From NCBI GenBank assembly GCA_904502025.1, contig CAJGDJ010000002.1, forward strand, positions 21,697-85,696: DNA of 64,000 nt, given 5' to 3'. This document shows, one piece after another, positions 36,448 to 44,529 of the stretch. Below the pieces are notes generated by a model that saw only the letters and a program-made list of their open reading frames with translations, made no database searches and was not told where the DNA came from. The stretch is from an uncultured Muribaculaceae bacterium. Its GTDB lineage: Bacteria; Bacteroidota; Bacteroidia; Bacteroidales; Muribaculaceae. The position numbers were made by a program, and so were the translations under genes. The first letter of the stretch is position 1; every line of letters starts with the position of its first letter.

Positions 36448-37482
36448 GTGGAAAAAGCAAATATAATATTAGTTGCAATCATGATGTTGGTGCTGAATTC
36501 TTGCAGCGACCCAACAACATTTACAGTCAAAGGAAATATTGAAGGGGAAGGCACCCAAAATATGCGAGCCGTTTATTATGACGACGGTGGAATTAATTTA
36601 TTGATTGTGCCTGTTGACAATGGAAAATTTGAATTTGAAGCGAATCTTAATGCCCCCACTTTGATTGAATTTTTCTCAGCAAATAAAATTCTCATGGGAC
36701 GAGCCTACGTTGAACCGGGCGACGACATTAAGTGTAATTTATATAATAATGCTCCATATAAAGCACAAATAAAAGGAAATGATGTGTCGGAGCGTTGGTC
36801 AAAATTTCTTAATGATAATATTGAAATCACAGCAAGTGAGAATTCCGACAAAATTAACTCATTGATAGTCGATTATATTAATAAAAATAACGCTGATGTG
36901 TTATCTACAATACTTCTGATAACCGAATATCATACACCCGAGAATAATGAAGAAGCATCAAAATTGCTGTTGGCTATAGCTCCTGAAGCCCGTCCTCACG
37001 ACCTAATTGAAAGCTATGAGGCATTACTTGATCGTAGCTTTAATATAAAAGCGAGCGAAAAGCTAACTATGATTTCGCATTATAGTAGCACCGATTCACT
37101 AAAAACATTCGTTCCAAATGAAAGCTCATACACAATAATCACGTTCTCAAATAAAGATACTCGCAACGATGGGGAATTAGCCGACAGTTTGCGTATGCTT
37201 CGCAAGTCTTATCATGGCAAAAGACTTCAAGTAATCGATATGTCGCTCGACGAAGATACTACAATATGGAAAAAATCAGTTAAAAACGATAGTGCAACAT
37301 GGCGACAAGGGTGGATAGTTGGCACAGTTTCGTCTCCATCTATCGAACGTCTCGGTGTATCTCGACTACCATTCTATATTGTTGCCGATTCGACCGGCAA
37401 ACAAATCTATCGTGGAGGCTCAATTGAGAATGCTATATCAATGGTTAACGAGCGTCTTAAAACTCATAGAAAACAACTTTAA
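36448..37482 (+). CDS. DUF4369 and thioredoxin-like domain lipoprotein
   Basis: About 344 residues from a GTG at 36448. Upstream in-frame codons fall within the promoter, so GTG is the only reasonable start, and it gives a proper lipoprotein signal (EKANIILVAIMMLVLNSC, lipobox NSC). Residues 20-120 match DUF4369 (FTVKGNIEGEGTQNMRAVYY). The C-terminal 120 residues follow a thioredoxin/AhpC outline (YTIITFSNKD, VIDMSLDEDTTIWKKS, RLGVSRLPFYIVADSTGKQIYRG with the cis-Pro), but the CxxC redox motif is absent. A redox-inactive, TlpA-like envelope protein is likely. Confidence 0.8.
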   Translation: MEKANIILVAIMMLVLNSCSDPTTFTVKGNIEGEGTQNMRAVYYDDGGINLLIVPVDNGKFEFEANLNAPTLIEFFSANKILMGRAYVEPGDDIKCNLYNNAPYKAQIKGNDVSERWSKFLNDNIEITASENSDKINSLIVDYINKNNADVLSTILLITEYHTPENNEEASKLLLAIAPEARPHDLIESYEALLDRSFNIKASEKLTMISHYSSTDSLKTFVPNESSYTIITFSNKDTRNDGELADSLRMLRKSYHGKRLQVIDMSLDEDTTIWKKSVKNDSATWRQGWIVGTVSSPSIERLGVSRLPFYIVADSTGKQIYRGGSIENAISMVNERLKTHRKQL

Positions 37483-37493
37483 CCTATATTTTC

Positions 37494-39050
37494 ATGCTTG
37501 TAAAAACCTACGGGGCAGCAGTGAATGGCATTGATGCCATATTAATTACAATCGAAGTATCGGTTGAACAGGGTATATTGTATTGCATCGTAGGTCTCCC
37601 CGATACAGCTGTCAAAGAAAGCTACCAACGCATACTTTCAGCGGTGAAACATTCAAGCCAAGATTTCCCCCGACGTAAAGTGGTGGTAAATATGTCGCCT
37701 GCCGATGTGAAAAAAGAAGGAGCGGCCTACGACTTACCTATTGCTATCGGTATTCTTGCTGCCGATGAAAAACTCGACGCTTCACATTTGAGTGAATACT
37801 TGATAATGGGCGAATTGTCGCTCGATGGCTCGGTATTGCCTATTCGTGGTGTGCTACCAATGGCTATCAAAGCTCGTGAATTGGGATTTAAGGGAATGAT
37901 TGTGCCACAAGCCAATGCCACCGAAGCGGCAGTTGTCAATAATCTTGAAGTGTATGGTGTTGATAATTTATCACAAGTCATAGGCTTCCTCAACGGCAAT
38001 TACATAATCAATCCCACAATCGTAAATACTCGCGACGAATTTAGCAAGGCAAGCAACGTGTTTGACTATGACTTTGACGAAGTAAAGGGGCAAGAAAGTG
38101 TGAAACGTGCATTTGAAGTGGCGTCGGCAGGGGGGCATAACATTCTTCTTGTTGGTCCTCCCGGTTCGGGAAAGTCAATGATGGCAAAACGATTGCCATC
38201 GATTCTACCCCCCTTAACGTTACAAGAAGCTCTTGAAACGACAAAGATTCACTCCGTAGCCGGCAAACTCAAAGGTGGTTCAATGTTGATGACACAACGC
38301 CCATTCCGCTCGCCTCATCACACCATTTCGCCGGTAGCTCTTGTTGGAGGAGGAGCCAACCCTATGCCCGGAGAAATATCACTCGCCCACAATGGCATTC
38401 TATTCCTTGACGAGTTTCCTGAGTTTAATCGCTCGGTGCTTGAAGTTATGCGTCAACCACTTGAAGATCGACATATTACCGTAGCACGTGCAAAATATAC
38501 CATCGATTATCCGGCAGGCTTTATGCTCGTAGCATCAATGAACCCTTGTCCTTGTGGCTATTACAACCACCCAACGAAAGAATGCACATGTATGCCGGGG
38601 CAAGTTACAAAATATCTCGGTCGAATCTCCGGTCCTCTTCTCGATAGGATTGACCTTCAAGTCGAAATTTTGCCCGTTCCTTTTGAAAAATTGTCATCAT
38701 TACAAAAAGGGGAAAGCAGTGCCACAATTCGCGAACGTGTGATTGCCGCTCGTGCTATTCAGACACTCCGTTTCAAAGATGAAAAGTCGATTCATTGTAA
38801 CGCTCAAATGAACTCTCGATTGCTCGAAAAATGGTGCGTACTCGATGATAATACCAAGAAGATTCTCCACGATGCTATGACACGATTTGACATGTCGGCT
38901 CGTGCCTACGATCGTATCCTCAAAGTAGCTCGCACTATTGCCGACCTCGACGCATCGCCCAACATAACCCCCATTCACATGCGTGAAGCCATCTCTTATC
39001 GCAACCTCGACCGCTCGTCATGGGGAAATTCTTTTGTGGTAAAAAAGTAG
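37494..39050 (+). CDS. YifB/ComM family Mg-chelatase-like AAA+ ATPase
   Basis: 518 residues. N-terminal ChlI domain (VEQGILYCIVGLPDTAVKESYQR), AAA+ core with Walker A LLVGPPGSGKSMMAKRL near residue 215 and Walker B GILFLDEFPEF near 298, then a C-terminal Mg_chelatase_C domain (DLDASPNITPIHMREAISYRNLDR). A zinc-finger-like CPCGYYNHPTKECTC lies near 352. In competent bacteria ComM is the helicase that promotes branch migration during DNA uptake recombination. Here the gene follows the lipoprotein by 11 bp. Confidence 0.93.
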   Translation: MLVKTYGAAVNGIDAILITIEVSVEQGILYCIVGLPDTAVKESYQRILSAVKHSSQDFPRRKVVVNMSPADVKKEGAAYDLPIAIGILAADEKLDASHLSEYLIMGELSLDGSVLPIRGVLPMAIKARELGFKGMIVPQANATEAAVVNNLEVYGVDNLSQVIGFLNGNYIINPTIVNTRDEFSKASNVFDYDFDEVKGQESVKRAFEVASAGGHNILLVGPPGSGKSMMAKRLPSILPPLTLQEALETTKIHSVAGKLKGGSMLMTQRPFRSPHHTISPVALVGGGANPMPGEISLAHNGILFLDEFPEFNRSVLEVMRQPLEDRHITVARAKYTIDYPAGFMLVASMNPCPCGYYNHPTKECTCMPGQVTKYLGRISGPLLDRIDLQVEILPVPFEKLSSLQKGESSATIRERVIAARAIQTLRFKDEKSIHCNAQMNSRLLEKWCVLDDNTKKILHDAMTRFDMSARAYDRILKVARTIADLDASPNITPIHMREAISYRNLDRSSWGNSFVVKK

Positions 39051-39121
39051 GATAAAAATATCTTGCGTGTGCCTATTATATTTTTGCGTGTTTGTCGTAG
39101 GTTGAAGTTTACGCTAATTTC

Positions 39122-39189
39122 GGTTGTGAAAAATTGTTGCATTTGGTGGTCAAATTTGGTGGTCAAAAACGGTTATCACAACCACCAAA
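39122..39189. repeat. Nested inverted and direct repeats after yifB
   Basis: GGTTGTGA (39122-39129) pairs with TCACAACC (39176-39183). TTTGGTGGT occurs at 39142-39150 and 39155-39163, and either copy can pair with ACCACCAAA (39181-39189). The two pairings share bases and cannot form together. Confidence 0.6.
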
Positions 39190-39258
39190 ATAAATAACCT
39201 TTTTAGATTTGAAATAAGCAGAAAATCAAACAATTAACATCAACAATCAAGTAGGGCG

Positions 39259-39325
39259 AAAAAAAAATTGATTGTCATCTCGACAACCAATCTTCTTAAC
39301 CTTAAATCTAATACCATGAAAAACA
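39259..39325 (-). ncRNA. Candidate small RNA with its own promoter and terminator
   Basis: Minus-strand unit of about 67 nt: -7 box TACCTTTG (39331-39338), predicted start near 39325, and a 10-bp hairpin (39267-39276 with 39282-39291, one G-U pair) followed by nine U residues (39259-39266 and flank). No open frame of note. It is downstream of, and on the same strand as, the SDR/membrane-protein pair but has its own promoter. It converges on yifB, for which the hairpin may also act as terminator. Identity to a named RNA is not claimed. Confidence 0.55.
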
Positions 39326-39330
39326 CGATG

Positions 39331-39338
39331 CAAAGGTA
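39331..39338 (-). promoter_or_regulatory. Promoter -7 box of the candidate small RNA
   Basis: Minus-strand TACCTTTG, a consensus TAnnTTTG, with a T-rich stretch (TGTTTTA, complement of 39354-39360) upstream as a possible -33. Confidence 0.5.
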
Positions 39339-39467
39339 TAACTTTTTATGTTATAAAACATGCTTTTCCATCATAAAATGCATTTTATTAAAGATTTTTA
39401 TCAATTAAACAGGTTTTTGTTAATAATTTTAACCAAACATCCTATTCTTTTCTATTCTTACTCTCTT

Positions 39468-39749
39468 TTATATTGCTCCGGGCAACATCCACATTGCTAT
39501 ATGCGTGAGCCATAAGAGTAAAATTAAAATAATTGTCATTTCGGGACGTTGACGATAACTAATCCACGCTAAAATTGTTGATGCTACCACATAAAGAGGA
39601 TAAAACATAAAAAACATTTTAGCACCGTCATATTGTATTGCACTACATTTGCCAATAATCATAGGCAACGTCAATACAGGCAATGCTGAAACAATTATCA
39701 ATAATTTAATCCACCAAGGGAATTTCTTTTTCTCAATATTATTACTCAT
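39468..39749 (-). CDS. Small two- or three-span membrane protein, unknown function
   Basis: 93 residues. After a lysine-rich N-terminus (MSNNIEKKKFPWW) three hydrophobic segments are visible: IKLLIIVSALPVLTLPMII, MFFMFYPLYVVASTILAWI and MTIILILLLWLTHIAMWML. The ATG overlaps the stop of the SDR gene by 4 bases (ATGA), so it is translated together with it. No family recognised. Confidence 0.7.
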   Translation of the reverse strand: MSNNIEKKKFPWWIKLLIIVSALPVLTLPMIIGKCSAIQYDGAKMFFMFYPLYVVASTILAWISYRQRPEMTIILILLLWLTHIAMWMLPGAI

Positions 39750-40774
39750 TTCTTTTCTTCTTTAGCTTGTAGTTTTTCAGCAAGGTAAGCCGCCACAGTA
39801 GCTTTTATGCCGTCCTCGAGCGAAAATTTTGGATTAAAATTAAAATCGCGTTTTGCGTCACTCACGTCACACGACCAGTTGCGTTGCTTCATTATCTTGA
39901 ATTTATCGCGATTAAGTGTGCTTGCTTTCAACTGTGCCACAGCCCATTTTTCGGCAAAAAATGAAGCTATATAGACAATCCATAATGGTAATTTCATTGG
40001 GATAACCCATTTCACTCCTAATTCGCGTGCCACAATTTCACGAAATTGCTTTTGTGTGTAACAAGCATCTTCCGAAATGATATATTTTTTACGCACTACA
40101 CCGGCTTCGTAGGCGTCAAACATGGCATTTACTAAATCCTCAACATAAATAAATGTTAGTAACTGCTTGCGATACCCCACACCGAAGTCCCAATGTGAAT
40201 CGATACTCTTAATCATCATGAGGTAATCTTGTTCGTGGGGGCCATATACACCTGTAGGACGGAAAATGATATATGGGAAATTTTCTACAGTCTCAAGATA
40301 TGTTTCGGCTTTTATTTTTGATAAGCCATAACGGGTGTTAGGATTAGGTATTGTTGACGACGAAATAGGCGTGTAACTTTTTTCATCGCCCATGCCCAAC
40401 GCACTTAAACTACTCATAAACAAAAATCGGTTAGGCACTTTGTCTATATCATGCAACACCTCAACAAATGAGCGTAGATAAAGGAAATTAATGCGATTGA
40501 AATCAAAAAAGTTTGCACATTTCGTCGCACCGAGATTGTAAATAATAAAATCCCACTTTTCACCTTCGGACAAAGCCTCGTTGAGAGTTTTTGCCATCAA
40601 CTCCTCATCGCCATAGTCAAGTACCACAAAATGCAATCGTTCATCAGTGAGATAACGACGTGAAGTCGTTTCACGTATAGCAACGTATGTTTCAAAGCCA
40701 CGACGTAAACCCTCTTCTGCGATAAAGCCACCGATAAAACCACCGGCTCCTACTACTAAAAGTTTTTTGCTCAT
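39746..40774 (-). CDS. NAD-dependent epimerase/dehydratase (extended SDR)
   Basis: 342 residues. Rossmann motif LLVVGAGGFIGGFIAEEGLRRG at the N-terminus, catalytic YxxxK in TRYGLSKIKAETYL (near residue 153), serine in MSSLSALG and the downstream FRPTGVYGPHEQDYL. These enzymes act on nucleotide sugars or on sterol/flavonoid-like substrates; the exact substrate is not evident. A hydrophobic stretch PLWIVYIASFFAEKW near 265 is common in Bacteroidota members. Coupled to a small membrane protein downstream. Confidence 0.88.
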   Translation of the reverse strand: MSKKLLVVGAGGFIGGFIAEEGLRRGFETYVAIRETTSRRYLTDERLHFVVLDYGDEELMAKTLNEALSEGEKWDFIIYNLGATKCANFFDFNRINFLYLRSFVEVLHDIDKVPNRFLFMSSLSALGMGDEKSYTPISSSTIPNPNTRYGLSKIKAETYLETVENFPYIIFRPTGVYGPHEQDYLMMIKSIDSHWDFGVGYRKQLLTFIYVEDLVNAMFDAYEAGVVRKKYIISEDACYTQKQFREIVARELGVKWVIPMKLPLWIVYIASFFAEKWAVAQLKASTLNRDKFKIMKQRNWSCDVSDAKRDFNFNPKFSLEDGIKATVAAYLAEKLQAKEEKK

Positions 40775-40975
40775 AAGCGTGTAATTATGATTTTGCTCAA
40801 GTCTTTATCTCAAACATATTTTCTACAAAAATACTCATTTATCTCAATTTTTACAACCATTCTGCCGAACCCAATGAATATATGAGAAATATATATCACT
40901 AATAAACTCTATACGTAGGATTTCATTCTCATAATCTTTTTTATATACAGCAATAACTATTAAGTTTTTATGTTG

Positions 40976-40983
40976 TATCTTTG
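40976..40983 (+). promoter_or_regulatory. Promoter -7 box for the acyltransferase gene
   Basis: TATCTTTG matches TAnnTTTG and overlaps the codons just after an upstream ATG at 40970, so translation must begin downstream, at 41009. Confidence 0.6.
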
Positions 40984-41008
40984 TGGGGTGAATCGTAACA
41001 CTATTTCA

Positions 41009-42142
41009 ATGGAGAAAAGAAATTATGCAATTGATATTGCTCGTGGTTTTGCAATAATATTAATGGTTATTGGTCATTCTGAGATGCCCGGGCTTTTGAT
41101 GCGTTCAATCTATCTTTTTCACATGCCTGTGTTTTTTATTTCGGCAGGCTATTTCTTTAAGCTTTCGGCTCTCGATAATCCTTGCGATTTTATCAAAAAG
41201 CGGTTCAAAGGTCTATATGTCCCTTTTGTGAAATATAGTCTTTTCTTTTTATTGATTCATAATTTAATGTTTAAGTGGGGCATAATGAATGAGGTGTATG
41301 GCAATTGGGAAAATGGCGTTACTCACCCTTATTCATGGCACCAGTTTTGGCAAAGAATGATATATATCGTAACGTCGATGGAAGGTTATGATGAGTTTCT
41401 TGCCGGAGCATTTTGGTTTTTTAGAGCGTTATTGGTGGCAAGTATAGTGTTTTTGGTTCTATACAAACTTCTCAACAAAGTGAAGTTTTTACACAATCGC
41501 ACCACTACAATTCCTGTTATGATTTGCCTAATGGCTATCGGATTAGGGCTTGCCCTATCGTGCGAACGACTAAAAATATCGATGCCTCAAGGAGGATTTC
41601 GCGACACTATGGGTGTGTTTTTCTTTGGTGTGGGCGTGTTATATCGCAAATATGAATCAAAAATAGGACATCATCTTGTGTGGGCATTGGTGGGAGCTGT
41701 TATTATAATTGGGGCATCACTATTGAAATGGCATGGAATGAATGTACGTCCCACTGCTTTTGACCCTCTCACTCTCCCAATTACCGGTATTGCCGGTTGG
41801 ATTATGACTTACAATATTTCATACCATATTGCCCAATTAAAACCTTCTAAATTTTCACGTTTCATTGCCTATTGTGGAAATAACAGTTTGTATATATTGG
41901 TGTGGCACATTTGTGCATTTAAGATAGTTAGTTTGATAAAGATTCTTTACTATGACCTTGATATGCGACAGATTGGTTGTCACATGGTGGTGCATTTTAA
42001 TTCTGCTAACGATATATTTTGGGTTTTATACTCAATCGTTGGTGTAGTTGTGCCTATTGGCTGTTATTATCTATATTCAAAATATTTGGCTCCACAACTA
42101 CCACGATTTTTGGGGAAATTACATATCGAATTAAAAAAGTGA
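41009..42142 (+). CDS. Acyltransferase family 3 integral membrane protein
   Basis: 377 residues from the ATG at 41009; the in-frame ATG at 40970 lies in the promoter. Acyltransferase_3 features: RNYAIDIARGFAIILMVIGHSEMPG at the N-terminus with the catalytic-site His, then LFHMPVFFISAGYFFK, and about ten membrane segments. Such proteins acetylate or succinylate surface sugars, or act on other exported molecules. The stretch LYVPFVKYSL shares 17 identical bases with a scrap at 9530-9546. It ends before a strong hairpin. Confidence 0.88.
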   Translation: MEKRNYAIDIARGFAIILMVIGHSEMPGLLMRSIYLFHMPVFFISAGYFFKLSALDNPCDFIKKRFKGLYVPFVKYSLFFLLIHNLMFKWGIMNEVYGNWENGVTHPYSWHQFWQRMIYIVTSMEGYDEFLAGAFWFFRALLVASIVFLVLYKLLNKVKFLHNRTTTIPVMICLMAIGLGLALSCERLKISMPQGGFRDTMGVFFFGVGVLYRKYESKIGHHLVWALVGAVIIIGASLLKWHGMNVRPTAFDPLTLPITGIAGWIMTYNISYHIAQLKPSKFSRFIAYCGNNSLYILVWHICAFKIVSLIKILYYDLDMRQIGCHMVVHFNSANDIFWVLYSIVGVVVPIGCYYLYSKYLAPQLPRFLGKLHIELKK

Positions 42143-42307
42143 AAACATAAAACTTCAATGCACTTTTTTACTCAAAAAATGCAAGTTCGTTCATTTTTTG
42201 TGATTAATATGTATAGAGAACCTATAAATGAGCTAATTAAGTGGAAAAATTCCGATAAGATTATAAATTTACCCCTATATGCAGCAAATATGTTGTAAAA
42301 TCGCAAT

Positions 42308-42350
42308 AAAATAGAATATCCTCACTGAACTAGTGAGGATATTCTATTTT
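42308..42350. terminator. Bidirectional terminator, 19-bp perfect arms
   Basis: AAAATAGAATATCCTCACT (42308-42326) and its inverse complement (42332-42350) with a five-base loop. It ends at the stop codon of the convergent DUF4468 gene. Confidence 0.9.
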
Positions 42351-42909
42351 ACCAATCTTCATCATTACTACTTCCCAATAAATAATTAATCGGAAGATTA
42401 AATGTATTTTCTATTTTTCTCACATTATTAAGTTTCTTTTTCTTTATCTCTCCATTTTTGTCAAACCATCCTTTAATTAGACTTTCAAATGTTTTAGAAT
42501 ATGTAGCCCCAGTAGATGTCACATATAAATTCGGATCTATAAGAGGTGCATCTATTTTTATTTTTCCATCCTTAAAATGAAAAATATAATTATAATAAGC
42601 TCTATACGAAACAAAACCCTCTCCAAATTTATATGATTCTTCTAATATGTTAGACAATGCTTGAATAGAGATTTCTTTGGGATAATTTTCGCTCATAATA
42701 TTTTGGGGACTTTTATATAATGTCATAACATTAGATTTTACTAAGGAATACAACTCTTGTACTGTTTTGCCATCGTATTCTACAACAATGTAAGGTTTTC
42801 CATCGGGAGCAACAAAGTATCCATTGCGTTGTAATTTAAATTCGACCAGAGTTTGTGTATACGAATTAGCTGCGACTAGGACTGAAAATAAGAATATTAA
42901 ATACTTCAT
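42349..42909 (-). CDS. Secreted DUF4468-like protein
   Basis: 186 residues. Signal peptide MKYLIFLFSVLVAANSYTQ. The body shows the DUF4468 pattern GYFVAPDGKPYIVVEYDGKTVQELY followed by SNVMTLYKSPQNIMSENYPKEISI, a family of small Bacteroidota envelope proteins with TBP-like fold and unknown role. A second part (FHFKDGKIKIDAPLI) completes the domain. Single gene; the stop lies in a terminator hairpin. Confidence 0.75.
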   Translation of the reverse strand: MKYLIFLFSVLVAANSYTQTLVEFKLQRNGYFVAPDGKPYIVVEYDGKTVQELYSLVKSNVMTLYKSPQNIMSENYPKEISIQALSNILEESYKFGEGFVSYRAYYNYIFHFKDGKIKIDAPLIDPNLYVTSTGATYSKTFESLIKGWFDKNGEIKKKKLNNVRKIENTFNLPINYLLGSSNDEDW

Positions 42910-42969
42910 AAATAAAAGGATTTAGTTATACATAAAGTTAATTTATTCATTGTGTTCACACGCATAACT

Positions 42970-42999
42970 AAAAAAGAAAGCGTGAATTGGTTATCACGC
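42970..42999 (-). terminator. Intrinsic terminator of the structured ncRNA
   Basis: Minus strand: GCGTGA (42994-42999), eight-base loop, TCACGC (42980-42985), then a U-rich tract (complement of 42970-42979). Confidence 0.8.
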
Positions 43000-43176
43000 C
43001 TAAGGGTACTACCACATACCCGCATACAAGATAGACACAACCCACGCATAAGCGTAGGCGTTTTGGTGCCTATTATTTCTGTATGCCTTTTTTGAAAGTG
43101 GTAGTTTCTTAGGTCGAAATAATAGCAAAAACGCTATAAATCCAAAATGTAAATGAATGGCACTCTTGCCCATTCA
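42970..43176 (-). ncRNA. Structured ncRNA of about 205 nt, 6S-like or Bacteroidales-1-type candidate
   Basis: Minus-strand unit bounded by a promoter (TTG-N17-TAACTTTG, 43181-43208) and a terminator (GCGTGA-N8-TCACGC, 42980-42999, then a U tract). A 5' hairpin has 9-bp arms (43152-43160 with 43170-43178). A long-range stem pairs 42999-43015 with 43098-43113 (CCTAAG and ACTACCAC blocks). A second helix pairs 43058-43079 with 43116-43134 (GCGTTTT and CTATTATTTC blocks) and crosses the first, so it is either a pseudoknot or an alternative fold. A small apical hairpin lies at 43041-43058. No coding frame. Layout resembles the Bacteroidales-1 motif, which has been proposed to be 6S RNA; that identity is from memory and not proven here. 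Confidence 0.7.
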
Positions 43177-43180
43177 TTCG

Positions 43181-43208
43181 CAAAGTTAATAAAACATTTG
43201 AAAAACAA
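43181..43208 (-). promoter_or_regulatory. Promoter of the structured ncRNA
   Basis: Minus strand TTG (43206-43208), 17 bases, then TAACTTTG (43181-43188), giving a transcription start near 43176. Confidence 0.7.
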
Positions 43209-43251
43209 TAGTTTTGTGAAGAAAATTCTTTAAGTTTTTACAACTTTTTCT

Positions 43252-43272
43252 AAAATGACACACCCCTTTTAA
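43252..43272. repeat. Possible IS/MITE end remnant
   Basis: AAAATGACACACCCCTTTTAAT-like stretch, closely matching the right end of the element at 6993-7192 (GACACACACCCCTTTTAAT). A single end with no partner nearby, so at best a scar. Confidence 0.35.
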
Positions 43273-43340
43273 TGAGCCTGCTTCAATTTTGATGTTAAAA
43301 AAGTTATATGCTATTGTTTTATCGCAGAATCATAATTAAT

Positions 43341-43376
43341 TTTGTTACGGTTGTAAATTGTTACCGCTGTAACAAA
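43341..43376. promoter_or_regulatory. Inverted repeat, possible operator for the DUF1016 gene
   Basis: TTTGTTAC (43341-43348) and GTAACAAA (43369-43376), with an inner GGT/ACC pair, lie directly upstream of the -7 box TAAATTTG (43400-43407). Position fits a repressor site or a hairpin; no regulator is known. Confidence 0.4.
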
Positions 43377-43399
43377 GTAAAATATGGATTTTTACATCT

Positions 43400-43407
43400 T
43401 AAATTTG
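43400..43407 (+). promoter_or_regulatory. Promoter -7 box for the DUF1016 gene
   Basis: TAAATTTG matches TAnnTTTG and ends only 7 bp before the ATG at 43415, so the mRNA would have almost no leader. Confidence 0.5.
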
Positions 43408-43414
43408 AGTATTA

Positions 43415-44509
43415 ATGAATAACTTAACTTTACCAGATAAAGACTATCGTACGTGGTTAATAGATCTTAGCTTGCGATATAAGAGTAGCCAGTTAAAAGC
43501 AGCAACATTTATAAACAAAGAAATGTTGAAGTTTTATTGGTCGTTAGGTAGAGATATTGTCATGATGCAAGCTGAGAATAAATGGGGAAACAAATTTCTC
43601 AAGAGATTAAGTTCTGATTTAAAACAAGTATTGCCGGAAATAAAGGGTTTGTCTGAAACTAATTTAGGCTATTCTAAACGATTCTTTCTATTGTATAATA
43701 ATTTAGAGATATTCACCCCCCAAGTTGAGGGTGAAATTAACAATAATATAATTCACCCCCAAGTTGAGGGTGAAATTCCAGATTCAATTTTATGGAAAAT
43801 ACCTTGGGGACATCACAAATATATTATTGACAAATTCTACAATCATCCTCAAAAAGCACTCTTTTTTGTAAAAAAAGTAATTGAAAATAATTGGAGTAGA
43901 AATGTTCTTTTAAATTTTTTAGATACGGATTTGTTTGAAAGACAAGGAAAAGCTATCAGTAACTTTTCAAAAACACTTCCTCCTCCACAAGGAGATTTAG
44001 CACAAGAAATAACAAAAGATCCATATAATTTTGACTTCCTTTCTATAACCGAAAATTATAGGGAAAAAGAATTAAAAGATGCTTTAGAAATAAATATTCG
44101 AAATTTTCTGTTAGAGCTTGGACAAGGATTTGCATATATCGGTCGCGAATATCGAATACAGATTGGTGATACCGAAAAATTTATCGATATGCTTTTTTAT
44201 AATTTAAATCTTCGTTGCTACGTGGTCATTGAAATAAAAACCGGTAAATTTGAATCTGAATATATTGGGCAATTAGGAACCTACATTACCGCAGTAAACC
44301 ATATCTTAAAGAAAGATATCGATAATCCAACTTTAGGACTCCTTATTTGCAAAAATAAAGACAATGTTTTAGCTCAATATGCATTAGAGTCAAGTATTCA
44401 ACCTATTGGAATTTCTGAATATGAACTATCAAAACTATATCCTACAGATATAAAATCATCTCTTCCTAGCATTGAAGACATCGAAAAAAGTTTGCTTAAT
44501 TCTAAATAA
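43415..44509 (+). CDS. DUF1016 (YhcG) family PD-(D/E)XK nuclease
   Basis: 364 residues. N-terminal DUF1016_N domain (LKAATFINKEMLKFYWSLGRDIV; LSETNLGYSKRFFLLY) and C-terminal PD-(D/E)XK domain with the catalytic set in FIDMLFYNLNLRCYVVIEIKTGKF (D, then E-x-K, near residues 257-275). Between them two copies of HPQVEGEI (or TPQVEGEI) are encoded by a 26-bp near-palindromic repeat at 43711-43776 that keeps the frame. YhcG proteins are often found beside restriction or defence genes, but none is next to this one. An inverted repeat and promoter sit just upstream. Confidence 0.9.
   Translation: MNNLTLPDKDYRTWLIDLSLRYKSSQLKAATFINKEMLKFYWSLGRDIVMMQAENKWGNKFLKRLSSDLKQVLPEIKGLSETNLGYSKRFFLLYNNLEIFTPQVEGEINNNIIHPQVEGEIPDSILWKIPWGHHKYIIDKFYNHPQKALFFVKKVIENNWSRNVLLNFLDTDLFERQGKAISNFSKTLPPPQGDLAQEITKDPYNFDFLSITENYREKELKDALEINIRNFLLELGQGFAYIGREYRIQIGDTEKFIDMLFYNLNLRCYVVIEIKTGKFESEYIGQLGTYITAVNHILKKDIDNPTLGLLICKNKDNVLAQYALESSIQPIGISEYELSKLYPTDIKSSLPSIEDIEKSLLNSK
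43711..43776 (+). repeat. Tandem palindromic repeat inside the DUF1016 gene
   Basis: Two copies (43711-43737 and 43751-43776) of a unit in which TTCACCC is followed by its inverse GGGTGAA around CCAAGTTGA. Each copy can fold as a hairpin and each encodes PQVEGEI, so the inter-domain linker has grown by whole repeat units. Confidence 0.75.
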
Positions 44510-44529
44510 TTATAAAATCTATCTTATTT

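Noticed and set aside
43711..43776. Repeats in the DUF1016 gene as a CRISPR array
   Set aside because: Only two units, 13 bp apart, inside an intact reading frame and without cas genes.
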